The notes beneath the pieces were generated by a model. It saw only the letters and a program-made list of their open reading frames with translations, ran no database searches and was not told the origin of the DNA. A DNA stretch of 64,000 bases from AP-15 sp963747735 (GTDB lineage Bacteria > Pseudomonadota > Alphaproteobacteria > ATCC43930 > CGMCC-115725). Both the position numbers and the translations under genes were made by a program. The stretch's first letter is position 1, and every line of letters begins with the position of its first letter. Below, piece by piece: positions 9,215-17,448 of the stretch. The stretch lies in NCBI GenBank assembly GCA_963747735.1, contig CAVVGE010000021.1:1-64000 (forward strand), in the 5' to 3' direction.

Positions 9215-9850
9215 ATGGCGGACCTGCCGGGGCTGGCGCCGGGCGCTTTCGATAAGCTCGACGCCGAGGAGGACGAGGTTTTCTACGAGCCGCCGCGCCT
9301 CGTCCTCCATATCGACGACGGCGCTGTCGCGGCACTGACCGAGTTCTACCGGGCGGTGCTGCCGGCGGGCGGCGTATTGCTCGACCTGATGTCGAGCTGG
9401 GTCAGCCACCTGCCGCCCGAAATCGGCTATGGCGAGGTCATCGGGCACGGCATGAACGCCGAGGAGCTGGCGGCAAACCCGCGGCTCGACCGCTGGTTTG
9501 TGCAGAACCTGAACCGCGAGCCCGCCCTGCCGCTCGCCGACCGCAGCATCGACGGGGCGATGATCTGCGTGTCGATCCAGTACCTGGAGCAGCCGGTCGC
9601 GGTGCTGCGCGAGTTGGCGCGCGTCCTGCGGCCGGGCGGCCCGCTGGTCATCGGCTTCTCCAACCGCTGCTTTTGGACCAAGGCGGTGGCGGTCTGGCGG
9701 GCGCTCGACGACGACGGCCATGCCCGGCTCGTCGAGCATTATCTGCGCGAGGCCGGCTTTGGCCAAATCGAGACCCGGCGCCTCAGGGAATGGATCGAGG
9801 ATCAGAGCGACCCGATGATCGTCGCCCTCGGCCGCGCGCCGCAAATATAG
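9215..9850 (+). CDS. Class I SAM-dependent methyltransferase-like protein
   Basis: 211 aa. The methyltransferase fold is suggested by VLLDLMSSWVSHLP (a divergent motif I, lacking the usual GxGxG), DGAMICVSIQYLEQP (motif II) and ELARVLRPGGPLVIGFSNRCFW (motif III and post-III). Substrate unknown. It lies 30 bases after the PEBP-like gene and 27 before the luciferase-like oxidoreductase on the same strand, so the three are probably co-transcribed. The degenerate motif I makes the enzymatic role less certain than the fold. Confidence 0.7.
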   Translation: MADLPGLAPGAFDKLDAEEDEVFYEPPRLVLHIDDGAVAALTEFYRAVLPAGGVLLDLMSSWVSHLPPEIGYGEVIGHGMNAEELAANPRLDRWFVQNLNREPALPLADRSIDGAMICVSIQYLEQPVAVLRELARVLRPGGPLVIGFSNRCFWTKAVAVWRALDDDGHARLVEHYLREAGFGQIETRRLREWIEDQSDPMIVALGRAPQI

Positions 9851-9877
9851 CTTCTCGACGACAAACGGAGAAAAACG

Positions 9878-10771
9878 ATGCAATTGGGCGCTCTGCTGCC
9901 ATTGGGCGATATCGGCGGCGATCCGGCGGTGCTGCGCGAATACGCCGGCACGGCCGAGGAGATCGGCTACGACTTTATCGAGGCGCCGGACCATGTGCTG
10001 GGCGTCAACGCGGCGAGCCGGCCGGGCTGGGACCGCAACAGCTCGGAGGATTTGTTCCACGATCCGTTCGTGCTGTTCGGCTATCTCGCGGGCTGCACCA
10101 AAAAGCTCGGCTTTTCAACGGGCGTGCTGATCCTGGCGCAACGCCAGGCGGTGCTGGTCGCCAAGCAGGCCGCCTGCCTCGACGTCCTTTCCGGCGGCAA
10201 GTTCCGGCTCGGTGTCGGGGTCGGCTGGAACGAGGTCGAGTTTACCGGGCTCAACGAGGATTTTCACAACCGCGGGCGCCGCTCGGCCGAGCAGGTCCAG
10301 GTCATGCAGGCGCTGTGGGCCGAGCCGCATGTCACGTTCGAGGGCAAATGGCATAAGATCGAGGATGCCGGGATCAACCCGCGGCCGGCTTCGGGGCGGG
10401 TCCCGGTCTGGTTTGGCGGTCATCACGAGCGCACCTTGGAGCGCATCGCCAAATGGGGCGACGGCTGGATGCCGAACGCCTATGCGCCGGGCCAGGAGGC
10501 GCTCGATATCTTTGCCAAGCTGCGCCGAATGACCGAGGCGGCGGGTCGTGACCCCGCCCAAATCGGGATCGAGGTGTGGGTGTCGATGGGCAGCGGCAGC
10601 GAAGCCGATTGGCGCAGCGAGGCCGCCTTCTGGAAAAAGGCCGGCGCCACTCATCTGGCGCTGACCACGACCTTCAACCGCCGCCACCATCGGCGCATCG
10701 CCGGCCACGGCATGGCCGACCATCTGGCGGCGCTGCGCCGTTACCACACCGCCGTCGCCGACCAGCTTTAA
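9878..10771 (+). CDS. LLM-class (luciferase-like) F420/flavin-dependent oxidoreductase
   Basis: 297-aa TIM-barrel protein of the bacterial luciferase-like superfamily. MQLGALLPLGDIGGDP opens the barrel; FIEAPDHVLG, the substrate-binding GFSTGVLILAQRQAVLVAKQAACLD and GGKFRLGVGVGWNEVEF are the family blocks, followed by PVWFGGHHERTLERIAKWGDGWMP. Members of this subgroup are often annotated as F420-dependent, but nothing here separates F420 from FMN use. ATG 9878 follows CGGAG with good spacing. Confidence 0.88.
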   Translation: MQLGALLPLGDIGGDPAVLREYAGTAEEIGYDFIEAPDHVLGVNAASRPGWDRNSSEDLFHDPFVLFGYLAGCTKKLGFSTGVLILAQRQAVLVAKQAACLDVLSGGKFRLGVGVGWNEVEFTGLNEDFHNRGRRSAEQVQVMQALWAEPHVTFEGKWHKIEDAGINPRPASGRVPVWFGGHHERTLERIAKWGDGWMPNAYAPGQEALDIFAKLRRMTEAAGRDPAQIGIEVWVSMGSGSEADWRSEAAFWKKAGATHLALTTTFNRRHHRRIAGHGMADHLAALRRYHTAVADQL

Positions 10772-10861
10772 CGGCGGAACGCACACCAGCGGGGCGGTGC
10801 GAACGGGAACCAGGGAACTGGCCGCGGATGCGGGAAACCCGCGGCCGGCGATCAATCTCGA

Positions 10862-11041
10862 TCAGGCCATCCGGCGGTCGTGGATGCTGCCCGGCGGCTT
10901 CACCGTCGCCAGGATCTCGCAATCCTCGGCCGGCAGCTGCACCGGCAAAAAGCGGCCTTCACGGCTGCGTATGACGTAAAAGGTGATGCCGAGCCCCTGC
11001 GCGAGGGCCGCCGCCTGGCTGCGGGCTTGTTCTTCGGTCAT
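10862..11041 (-). CDS. Small hypothetical protein, 59 aa
   Basis: MTEEQARSQAAALAQGLG then ITFYVIRSREGRFLPVQL; no family recognised. The N-terminal helix and short strand-rich tail resemble a small folded domain. I chose the start at 11041 (MTEEQ); an upstream ATG at 11062 adds only MIGGSHP. It sits 17 bases downstream of the Tyr/Pro-rich secreted protein on the same strand and may share its transcript. Confidence 0.5.
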   Translation of the reverse strand: MTEEQARSQAAALAQGLGITFYVIRSREGRFLPVQLPAEDCEILATVKPPGSIHDRRMA

Positions 11042-11058
11042 TGGGTGGCTCCCGCCGA

Positions 11059-11337
11059 TCAATACCCGGTATGCCCGCTCGCCGCGGGGCCGGCGCGGTC
11101 CGAATAAGGCCGCAGCGCGACGTAGGGATCGGAATAAGCTGGCGCGGGGCGATAGGCCGGATAATAGTAAGGATAGTAGGTGCCGTAATACGGATAGCTA
11201 TAAGGATAGCTGTAGGCAGGATAGCTGTAGGCAGGATAGCTGTACCCTGGCGGATAATATGGGTAATAAGATTGCGCCGCCGCGGCGGTAGAGATCACCG
11301 CGGCAAAGCCGAGCGCGAGCACGGTTGATTTGAGCAT
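11059..11337 (-). CDS. Small secreted Tyr/Pro-rich repeat protein
   Basis: 92 aa. A signal peptide (MLKSTVLALGFAAVISTAAAA) is followed by a low-complexity mature part built of Y-S-Y-P and Y-P-Y-Y units: the DNA encoding SYPAYSYPAY shows short tandem repeats at about 11200-11240. Tyr and Pro make up about half of the mature chain. Such exported YP-rich proteins are common but poorly characterised; a surface or cross-linking role is speculation. An alternative ATG three codons upstream (11346) is possible. Confidence 0.6.
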   Translation of the reverse strand: MLKSTVLALGFAAVISTAAAAQSYYPYYPPGYSYPAYSYPAYSYPYSYPYYGTYYPYYYPAYRPAPAYSDPYVALRPYSDRAGPAASGHTGY

Positions 11338-11503
11338 GATGTCCATTCCTATATGGGCGTCGTACTCACAACGGCAAGGGACCGCGAATTGTTCCGCGCC
11401 GATGGCTCCGCTATCCGGCGACGGTGCAACCCCGCGCGCCCACCGATCCTTGTCGGATGAAGACGCTCTTAGCGACGCCCAAGCTAGGCGGAGGGGGACA
11501 TGG

Positions 11504-12679
11504 TCATTGGGTATTGTCGTCGTCGTGATCGTGGTCGTGGTCGTGTCCGCGATCCTGCCTATGGACAGCGCGGTCCAGCACGGTGACGGTGTTGGAGACG
11601 TCATCAATATAGGCGAGCCGGTCGGTGTCCCGGCCGATCCGCGCGACGCTGAGGCCGAAAGCGCCGCCCTGCATCGCATCGACGTTGAACTGGGTGACGA
11701 ATTTCCCCCGCTTGGTAAATTCGACGATCTCGCTCGGTTGGGTCGGGTCCTGGTTGACCGCGTCGCCATTGGCGGTAAGCAAATCGCCATTGGGGGCGAA
11801 CACCAACGCCAGCGGTCCGCGCAGATGCGGGTCTTTGAAGACGATCGCGCCCGTCCCCGACGACCCGCTGCGCGAACCCGCATGCGCCACTGCAAAGACC
11901 TCGTTGTCGTTGGTCGATGCGACATAAAGAATATCGGTGTCGCGGTCATACGCGAGGCCGGTCGGCCCCAGGATCAGCGCTGCGGAATTGAGCGCGACCG
12001 AATAGCCCGAGGCGATCACGGTGGCGCTTTTGACCGTGATGCCGGTCGGCGACACCGTCAGGTTCAACCGCGTAACCGTGCCGTTGTTGACGTTCGAGAC
12101 AAACACCAGCGCGGAATCGAGCTCGTCGTCGATCGTCAGGTCCCACGGCCCGTCGAGCTGGTTGGTATAAGGCGACGGCGCCACCATTTTGCCCTTGCGG
12201 TCGAGAAACAGCAGCGACCCCGGCGGCTGGATCACCCCGGCCACGGTCGGGACGTTGCCGACCAGCACAAACCCGCGCTGCAAGACGCCGAGGGCGGTCG
12301 TCAGACCGAGGCCCGACCCCTGGAAGAACACGGTGGCGCTGCCTTTCTGCCCGGCCGGCACGCCGGGTGCGATCGTATCGTCGGGGGTCAGCTTGACGAT
12401 CGTCGTGCCCGCGCCCTGATTGTTGTTGATGTCGTTGAAGTTGGACACGAGGACGTCGCCGGGCGATAGCGTCCCGCCCGCGGGAAAGCCGCGCGGCACG
12501 ATCGCCACGCCGTAAGGGTTGAGGTCTCCATTGGGCGGGACCGTGGAGGATGTGATGGCGTCCGGCAGAAATGGCTGCGGCTTGTCCCCGGCCCACGTCG
12601 CGCCAGCAAGCAAAACGGCTGTTGCGGTAGCCAGAATCGCGAGCGCCGCGCGCGCCACGCCGCTGACGAGATGCTTCAT
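11504..12679 (-). CDS. Secreted NHL/SMP-30-like beta-propeller protein with His/Asp-rich tail
   Basis: 391 aa from ATG 12679, which follows GGGAGGG; the earlier ATG at 12700 lacks a better site. Signal peptide up to about residue 30 (LLAGATWAG). The body shows repeated blades such as GPWDLTIDDELDSALVFVSNVNNGTVTRL and GPTGLAYDRDTDILYVASTNDNEVFAV. The chain ends in a striking HDHDHDHDDDN tail that could bind divalent metal. Probably periplasmic; the ligand or substrate is unknown. Confidence 0.75.
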   Translation of the reverse strand: MKHLVSGVARAALAILATATAVLLAGATWAGDKPQPFLPDAITSSTVPPNGDLNPYGVAIVPRGFPAGGTLSPGDVLVSNFNDINNNQGAGTTIVKLTPDDTIAPGVPAGQKGSATVFFQGSGLGLTTALGVLQRGFVLVGNVPTVAGVIQPPGSLLFLDRKGKMVAPSPYTNQLDGPWDLTIDDELDSALVFVSNVNNGTVTRLNLTVSPTGITVKSATVIASGYSVALNSAALILGPTGLAYDRDTDILYVASTNDNEVFAVAHAGSRSGSSGTGAIVFKDPHLRGPLALVFAPNGDLLTANGDAVNQDPTQPSEIVEFTKRGKFVTQFNVDAMQGGAFGLSVARIGRDTDRLAYIDDVSNTVTVLDRAVHRQDRGHDHDHDHDDDNTQ

Positions 12680-12950
12680 CACGCCGCCCTCCCAGCTCAC
12701 AGCCCCGTTCCCGGCACGCCGCCTGCGGCGCCGTCCGACAGGCCGTTAGATCATTTTGATCATTACGACGCGCCGCGCGGCGATCTATTCCACCCGCTCC
12801 CCGCCGCGAAGCCGCATCGACCTGCGGGGCCACGGTAGCCCCAGTGCTGCGAGGCGCCCGCTCGACGATCGGGCGCCATGAAGATCGGCATCGCCCCCGC
12901 AGAAAATCCGCATCGCCTGCCCCAGACCCGGCGGCTTATGGTCGGGAAGC
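12680..12950. other. Gene-free spacer upstream of the SRP RNA
   Basis: No convincing coding frame on either strand. A perfect short palindrome, GATCA-TTT-TGATC, lies at 12749-12761, 70 bases upstream of the beta-propeller start; it could be an operator for that gene but nothing else supports this. Confidence 0.3.
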
Positions 12951-12979
12951 TTGCCGTGTGCGCGGCCGCTGCTGATATA
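12951..12979 (+). promoter_or_regulatory. Possible promoter of the SRP RNA
   Basis: TTGCCG at 12951 and GATATA at 12974, 17 bases apart, directly before the SRP RNA. TATAGT at 12976 is an alternative -10 element. The distance to the inferred 5' end is short, so either the RNA starts a few bases later or the -10 call is off. Confidence 0.3.
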
Positions 12980-12981
12980 GT

Positions 12982-13086
12982 GGGGCGGGAGCCCGGCGGC
13001 GGGCAGGCCTCTCGCCAACCCGGTCAGGTCCGGAAGGAAGCAGCCGTAACGAGTTGCGGCCTGGGTCGTTGCCGGTCTCCCACCCG
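12982..13086 (+). ncRNA. ffs: Bacterial signal recognition particle RNA (4.5S, small type)
   Basis: The strongly conserved SRP core is visible: GGTCAGGTCCGGAAGGAAGC followed by AGCCGTAACGAG at 13022-13052, the Ffh-binding tetraloop/asymmetric loop region. The ends pair as a long hairpin: GGGCGGGAGCCCGGC near 12983 with GCCGGTCTCCCACCC ending at 13085. It acts with Ffh to deliver nascent inner-membrane proteins. The position just upstream of dnaX is the arrangement found in many proteobacteria. Exact ends are estimated from the pairing. Confidence 0.93.
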
Positions 13087-13115
13087 CGATCCCGGCTGTG
13101 TTCGTGGTTTCCTGA

Positions 13116-14882
13116 ATGAGCGACCCGGCAAACGCCTATCGCGTTCTCGCCCGCAAATACCGGCCGCAGACCTTCGCCGAGCTGATCGGGCAGGAGGCGT
13201 TGGTCCGCACCCTGTCGAACGCGATCGCGACCGGGCGCATCGCGCACGCCTTTATGCTGACCGGCGTGCGCGGGGTCGGCAAGACGACGACGGCGCGGAT
13301 CATCGCCCGCGCCTTGAATTGCGTCGGCAAGGACGGCGCCGGCGGGCCGACGATCGAGCCGTGCGGCGAGTGCCAGCATTGCCGCGCCATCGCCGAGGAC
13401 CGTCATGTCGATGTGATCGAAATGGACGCGGCCTCGCATGCCGGGGTCGCCGAAATCCGCGACCTGACCGACGGGGTGCGCTATCGCCCGGTATCGGCGC
13501 GCACCAAGATCTACATCATCGACGAAGTCCACATGCTGTCGAAGCAGGCCTTCGACGCATTGTTGAAGACGCTGGAGGAGCCGCCGCCCAATACCGTCTT
13601 TGTGCTGGCGACGACCGAAATGCACAAGGTGCCGGTGACGGTGCTGTCGCGCTGTCAGCGGTTTGCGCTGCGCCGGGTGCCGGCCGAGCGGCTGGTCGAG
13701 CATTACACGCGCATCGCCGCTGCCGAGGCGGATCGAGGCCGAGCCGGCTGCGCTGGCGCATCGATCGCGCGCGCCGCCGACGGATCGGTGCGCGACGGGC
13801 TCTCGCTGCTCGACCAGGCGATCGCCTTGTCGGACGGGCGGGTGACGCAAAGGGCGGTGCGCGACATGCTCGGGGGCGCCGACCGCGGGGCCGTCTTCGA
13901 CCTGCTCGAGCTGGTGTTGCGCGGCGATGCGGCGGCGGGACTGGATGTGCTCGACCGGCTCTATCGCGACGGCGCCGACCCGCTCCTGATAGTGCAGGAG
14001 ATGCTCGATCTCGGCCATTTCCTGACCCGGCTCAAACTGGCGCCCGAGGCCGGCATCGGCGACCCGGCGAGCGAAGGCGAACGAGCGCGCGCCCAGCCGC
14101 TCGCCGAGAAATTGTCGATGCCGGTGCTGACCCGCCTCTGGCAGATGCTGCTGAAGGGGCTCGCCGAGGTGCAGACCGCACCCGCGCCGATCCAGGCGGC
14201 GGAGATGGTGTTGATCCGGCTCGCCTATGTCGCCGATCTGCCGGCGCCGGCAGAGCTGGTGGCGACGCTGCAACGGACAGCCGCGCCGACGCCGCGGCGG
14301 ACGGAGGAGCCGATGGCGGCGTCGGCACGGCCTTCCGGCGCGGCTGCGGCGCCGCTGCGCGCGCCGGTCGAATTGGCCGAGGCGGCGCTCGATCCGGTCG
14401 AAAGCTCCGGCCCGACGGCGCCGGTGGCGTCGCACGAGCCGATGCCGCAGAATTTCGACGAGGTCGTGGCGTTGTTCGACCGGCGGCGCGAGGCGGTGCT
14501 GCGGGCGCACCTCGTGACGCATCTGCATCTCGTGCGGTTCGAGCCGGGACGGATCGAGTTCCGCCCGGAGCCGGGCGCGCCCCGCGACCTCGCCAACCGG
14601 CTCGGCGCATTGCTCGGCGAGTGGACCGGGGCGCGCTGGATGGTCGCGGTTTCCGAGGCCGAGGGCGAGCCGACCTTGCGCCAGCAGCAGGAGCGGCATC
14701 AGAGCGAGCTGCGCAACGAGGTGGCCCGGCACCCGTTGGTGCGGGCGGTGATGGAGACCTTTCCGGGGGCGACGATTGCGGCCGTCCGCGAGCATCCGGC
14801 GGAAGCCGAGGACGGCATGGTTGCGGACCCCGAGACAAACGATTTGGCAGGGGAAAACGATTTGGCAGAGGAAGAGCCATGA
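13116..14882 (+). CDS. dnaX: DNA polymerase III subunit gamma/tau
   Basis: 588 aa. The clamp-loader ATPase is obvious: YRVLARKYRPQTFAELIGQE, Walker A GVRGVGKTTTARI, a four-Cys zinc module around CGECQHC, Walker B IYIIDEVHML and the sensor region LATTEMHKVP. A C-terminal tau-like domain follows after a Pro/Ala-rich linker (about residues 380-430). One oddity: residues about 206-217 read DRGRAGCAGAS, while the +1 frame there gives the expected EAIEAEPAALA. A one-base insertion near 13730 and a compensating change near 13763 leave a dozen residues out of frame but the gene open. The stop overlaps the start of ybaB. Confidence 0.95.
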   Translation: MSDPANAYRVLARKYRPQTFAELIGQEALVRTLSNAIATGRIAHAFMLTGVRGVGKTTTARIIARALNCVGKDGAGGPTIEPCGECQHCRAIAEDRHVDVIEMDAASHAGVAEIRDLTDGVRYRPVSARTKIYIIDEVHMLSKQAFDALLKTLEEPPPNTVFVLATTEMHKVPVTVLSRCQRFALRRVPAERLVEHYTRIAAAEADRGRAGCAGASIARAADGSVRDGLSLLDQAIALSDGRVTQRAVRDMLGGADRGAVFDLLELVLRGDAAAGLDVLDRLYRDGADPLLIVQEMLDLGHFLTRLKLAPEAGIGDPASEGERARAQPLAEKLSMPVLTRLWQMLLKGLAEVQTAPAPIQAAEMVLIRLAYVADLPAPAELVATLQRTAAPTPRRTEEPMAASARPSGAAAAPLRAPVELAEAALDPVESSGPTAPVASHEPMPQNFDEVVALFDRRREAVLRAHLVTHLHLVRFEPGRIEFRPEPGAPRDLANRLGALLGEWTGARWMVAVSEAEGEPTLRQQQERHQSELRNEVARHPLVRAVMETFPGATIAAVREHPAEAEDGMVADPETNDLAGENDLAEEEP

Positions 14883-15199
14883 AAAATCTCGGCCAGCTGA
14901 TGAAGCAGGCGCAGGCGATGCAGGAAAAGATGGCCGAGATGCAGGCCCAGCTCGAAACCGTCGAGATGACCGGGGTGGCCGGCGGCGGGCTCGTCGAGCT
15001 GACCTTGAACGGCAAGAGCGACATCAAAAAGCTCAAGATCGACAAATCGCTGCTCGACCCGCAGGAAGTCGAGGTGCTGGAGGATTTGATCGTCGCTGCG
15101 TTTGGCGACGCCCGCCGCAAGGTTGCCCTCCACGCCGAGGGCGAGATGCAGAAATTGACCGGCGGCCTCAACCTGCCCGGCCTCAAGCTGCCGTTTTGA
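14879..15199 (+). CDS. ybaB: YbaB/EbfC family nucleoid-associated protein
   Basis: 106 aa, normal family length. MKNLGQLMKQAQAMQEKMAEMQAQL is the typical N-terminal helix, then GGGLVELTLNGKSDIKKLKID and DPQEVEVLEDLIVAAFGDA. Small dimeric DNA-binding protein. The ATG overlaps the dnaX stop (ATGA at 14879), the standard coupled arrangement dnaX-ybaB-recR. Confidence 0.95.
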   Translation: MKNLGQLMKQAQAMQEKMAEMQAQLETVEMTGVAGGGLVELTLNGKSDIKKLKIDKSLLDPQEVEVLEDLIVAAFGDARRKVALHAEGEMQKLTGGLNLPGLKLPF

Positions 15200-15246
15200 A
15201 GCTCCCTTTGCCCGGCAACTTCCCGCAATGGACGATCCAGTGAATT

Positions 15247-15366
15247 CGTCTTGCGCGGGCTTGACCCGCGTATCCACGTCTTTGCTGCCAATGCGGGGAG
15301 ACGTGGATGCCCACGGATCAAGTCCCTGGGCTGTCGGCCCACGGGCCAAGCCCGGCCAAGACGATG
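15247..15366. repeat. Dispersed intergenic palindromic repeat, copy 1
   Basis: Between ybaB and recR. It begins TCTTGCGCGGGCTTGACCCG and carries the inner inverted pair ATCCACGTCTT ... GACGTGGAT and the outer GGGCTTGACCCG / AGCCCGGCCAAGACG. A close relative lies at 38087-38174. It separates recR from the usually contiguous ybaB. Confidence 0.7.
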
Positions 15367-15382
15367 CCCCGAGTGACGGAAC

Positions 15383-15964
15383 TTGTCCGAGCTCGACACG
15401 CTGATCCAGCTTTTGGCGAAATTGCCGGGGCTCGGGCCGCGCTCGGCGCGCCGTGCCGCGCTTCAGCTGATCAAGCGGCGCGAAAGCCTGATGATGCCGC
15501 TCGCCGCGGCCTTGGCGCAGGCGGCGGACGCGATCCGGCCGTGCCCGGTATGCGGCAACCTCGATACCGTCGAGCCGTGCGCGATCTGCCGCGACCCCGA
15601 GCGCGACGGGAATACGATTTGCGTGGTCGAGGATCTGGCCGATCTGTGGGCGCTCGAGCGCACCGGCGCCTTTCGCGGCCGCTATCATGTGCTGGGCGGG
15701 ACCTTGTCGGCGCTCGACGGGGTCGGCCCCGAGGATCTGACGATCGATCGCCTGGTGGCGCGGGTCGAGCCCGGCCAGGAATTGATCCTGGCGCTGAATG
15801 CGACGGTCGAGGGCCAGACCACCGCGCATTACCTCGCCGACCGCTTGGCCGAAAGCGGCGTCAAGCTCAGCCGCCTCGCCCAGGGTGTGCCGATCGGCGG
15901 CGAGCTCGACTATCTCGACGACGGCACCCTGACCGCCGCACTCCGGGCCCGGCGCACGCTTTGA
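15383..15964 (+). CDS. recR: Recombination protein RecR
   Basis: 193 aa, TTG start at 15383 giving [27 protein letters not shown], the helix-hairpin-helix opening of RecR. No better ATG exists in frame. The C4 zinc finger reads [16 protein letters not shown], followed by the Toprim domain ([21 protein letters not shown], with [16 protein letters not shown]). It works with RecF and RecO in single-strand gap repair. It follows ybaB but is separated by a palindromic repeat rather than directly coupled. Confidence 0.95.
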   Translation: MSELDTLIQLLAKLPGLGPRSARRAALQLIKRRESLMMPLAAALAQAADAIRPCPVCGNLDTVEPCAICRDPERDGNTICVVEDLADLWALERTGAFRGRYHVLGGTLSALDGVGPEDLTIDRLVARVEPGQELILALNATVEGQTTAHYLADRLAESGVKLSRLAQGVPIGGELDYLDDGTLTAALRARRTL

Positions 15965-15974
15965 GCCGGTCGGC

Positions 15975-16943
15975 TCAGAACCAGCGGGCCTTGTCGACGA
16001 GGTTGCGCAGCGGTTGGCCGGCGAGAAAGCGGCGGCAATTGTCGAGGATGATCTCGTAGCGGCGCTCGTCGAGATAGGGGCCGTAGCCGGCGGTGTGCGG
16101 GGTGATCAGGACACCGGGCAAGGTCCACAATTTGTGGCCGGCGGGGAGCGGCTCCTCCTCGAACACATCGAGCCCGGCGCCGGCGATCTCGCCCGCCTCG
16201 AGCGCCGCGGCGAGGTCGTCGAGCCGGGTCGTCAGGCCGCGCCCGATATTGATAAAGAACGCGGTCTTTTTCATCTCGCCGAACCGCGTCCGGTTCATAA
16301 AGCCCTCGGTCTCGGGGGTGTGCGGCACGGTCAGGATCACAAAATCGGCAAGCGGCAGCAGCGCATCCAATTCGTCGCCGCGATGCAATTCGGCAACCCC
16401 GGGCGGCGTGTCGCGGCGGCGCTCGTCGACCCCGACGACGCGCATGCCAAAGGCGGCGCAGAGCCGCGCAATCTCGCTGCCGATGCCGCCGACGCCGACG
16501 ACGAGCGCGGTCGCCCCGGGCAGATGCACGACCCCCTCGTTCTGCGCCGGCTTTTTCCATTCGCGGCGCAATTGCTGCGGGATGTAGCGCTGCAGGCCGC
16601 GGGCGAAGGCCAGCACAAAGGCCATCACATGCGCGCCGATATGGTCGTTGTAGATCTCGCGGAAATTGGTGATCGCAACCGGGTGCGCGACGAGCTCGGG
16701 GTAATAGTAGCCGGCCGGCGGTGCCGCCTGCGGCGCTTGCAGCCATTTGAGCTGTCGCGCCTGGCGCAAGAGGCCGGGCGCGATCGTGCCGAACGCCGCG
16801 TCGGCCTCGGCGATTGCCCGCTCCGCCCGCGCCCGGTCTTCGGCGACGACAATGTCGAGCTCGGGCAGCGCCGCAGCGAGCCGCGCCCCCCATTCGCGCG
16901 TCTTCTCGCTTTGCGGCGGCAGCATCAGAAATTGTGTGGGCAT
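15975..16943 (-). CDS. D-2-hydroxyacid dehydrogenase family protein
   Basis: 322-aa NAD-dependent 2-hydroxyacid dehydrogenase, GhrA/glyoxylate reductase-like. Cofactor motif ALVVGVGGIGSEIARLCAAFG near residue 145, then DFVILTVPHTPETEGFMN, the catalytic Arg in FINIGRGLTTRLDDL, Glu in GAGLDVFEEEPLP and His in LITPHTAGYGP. Converges on recR with 10 bases between stop codons. Substrate is not determined by sequence. Confidence 0.9.
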   Translation of the reverse strand: MPTQFLMLPPQSEKTREWGARLAAALPELDIVVAEDRARAERAIAEADAAFGTIAPGLLRQARQLKWLQAPQAAPPAGYYYPELVAHPVAITNFREIYNDHIGAHVMAFVLAFARGLQRYIPQQLRREWKKPAQNEGVVHLPGATALVVGVGGIGSEIARLCAAFGMRVVGVDERRRDTPPGVAELHRGDELDALLPLADFVILTVPHTPETEGFMNRTRFGEMKKTAFFINIGRGLTTRLDDLAAALEAGEIAGAGLDVFEEEPLPAGHKLWTLPGVLITPHTAGYGPYLDERRYEIILDNCRRFLAGQPLRNLVDKARWF

Positions 16944-17000
16944 GGCAGCCTCCGCTCCATTCTAAATTGGTTGGCCGTGCTTGTTCGTCGTCCCACCATC

Positions 17001-17447
17001 TCATGCGGCTGGATCGAGCACCTTCAACTGTTCCGACCGCGCCGCCTCCAGCAGCCGGTGATCCGAGCAGACAAACGTGAATGCCTCAGCGGCGGTCCGA
17101 CAGATCACAAGACATCCTGCCAATTGTACAGCGTCGTAAGCGCGCAACGCATAGCGATCGATCATTTCCAGTGCGGTGTCGATCACGGTGTCGTTGACCG
17201 CCTGCCGGAGAAATCGACTCTCCATGTGCCTTTGCACGCTTTCGAGAACAGCGATGGCAACGCCCGCTTCGATATCACCGGCGCGCTGTCGGCGTCTGAT
17301 CGCGGAACGGAGCTCGACCACCGAAATCGCCAGAACTGCAAAGCGATTGTCCGGATAATCACCGATCAGATGCAGGAGCTGGTCCGTACCCGGCTCCTGC
17401 ACGTATAATTTCACGAGCGCACTGGTATCCAAAAAATAGAGAGCCAA
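17001..17447 (-). CDS. PIN-domain ribonuclease (VapC-like toxin)
   Basis: 148 aa if started at the TTG at 17447 (LALYFLDTSALVKLYVQEPG); a longer frame to 17540 overlaps the upstream gene and is unlikely. PIN acidic residues are in FLDTSALVK (first Asp), AISVVELRSA (Glu), YALRAYDAVQLAG (Asp) and FVCSDHRLLEAA (Asp). The start lies two bases after the stop of the 208-aa gene, so the two form one operon. The partner is not a recognisable VapB antitoxin. Confidence 0.75.
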   Translation of the reverse strand: MALYFLDTSALVKLYVQEPGTDQLLHLIGDYPDNRFAVLAISVVELRSAIRRRQRAGDIEAGVAIAVLESVQRHMESRFLRQAVNDTVIDTALEMIDRYALRAYDAVQLAGCLVICRTAAEAFTFVCSDHRLLEAARSEQLKVLDPAA

Positions 17448-17448
17448 G

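Noticed and set aside
12749..12761. GATCATTTTGATC palindrome as an operator
   Set aside because: A single short palindrome without a matching regulator gene or second copy; left as a note on the spacer.
12936..14795. 619-codon minus-strand frame across dnaX and the SRP RNA
   Set aside because: It overlaps an essential gene and a structured RNA and has shadow-type composition.
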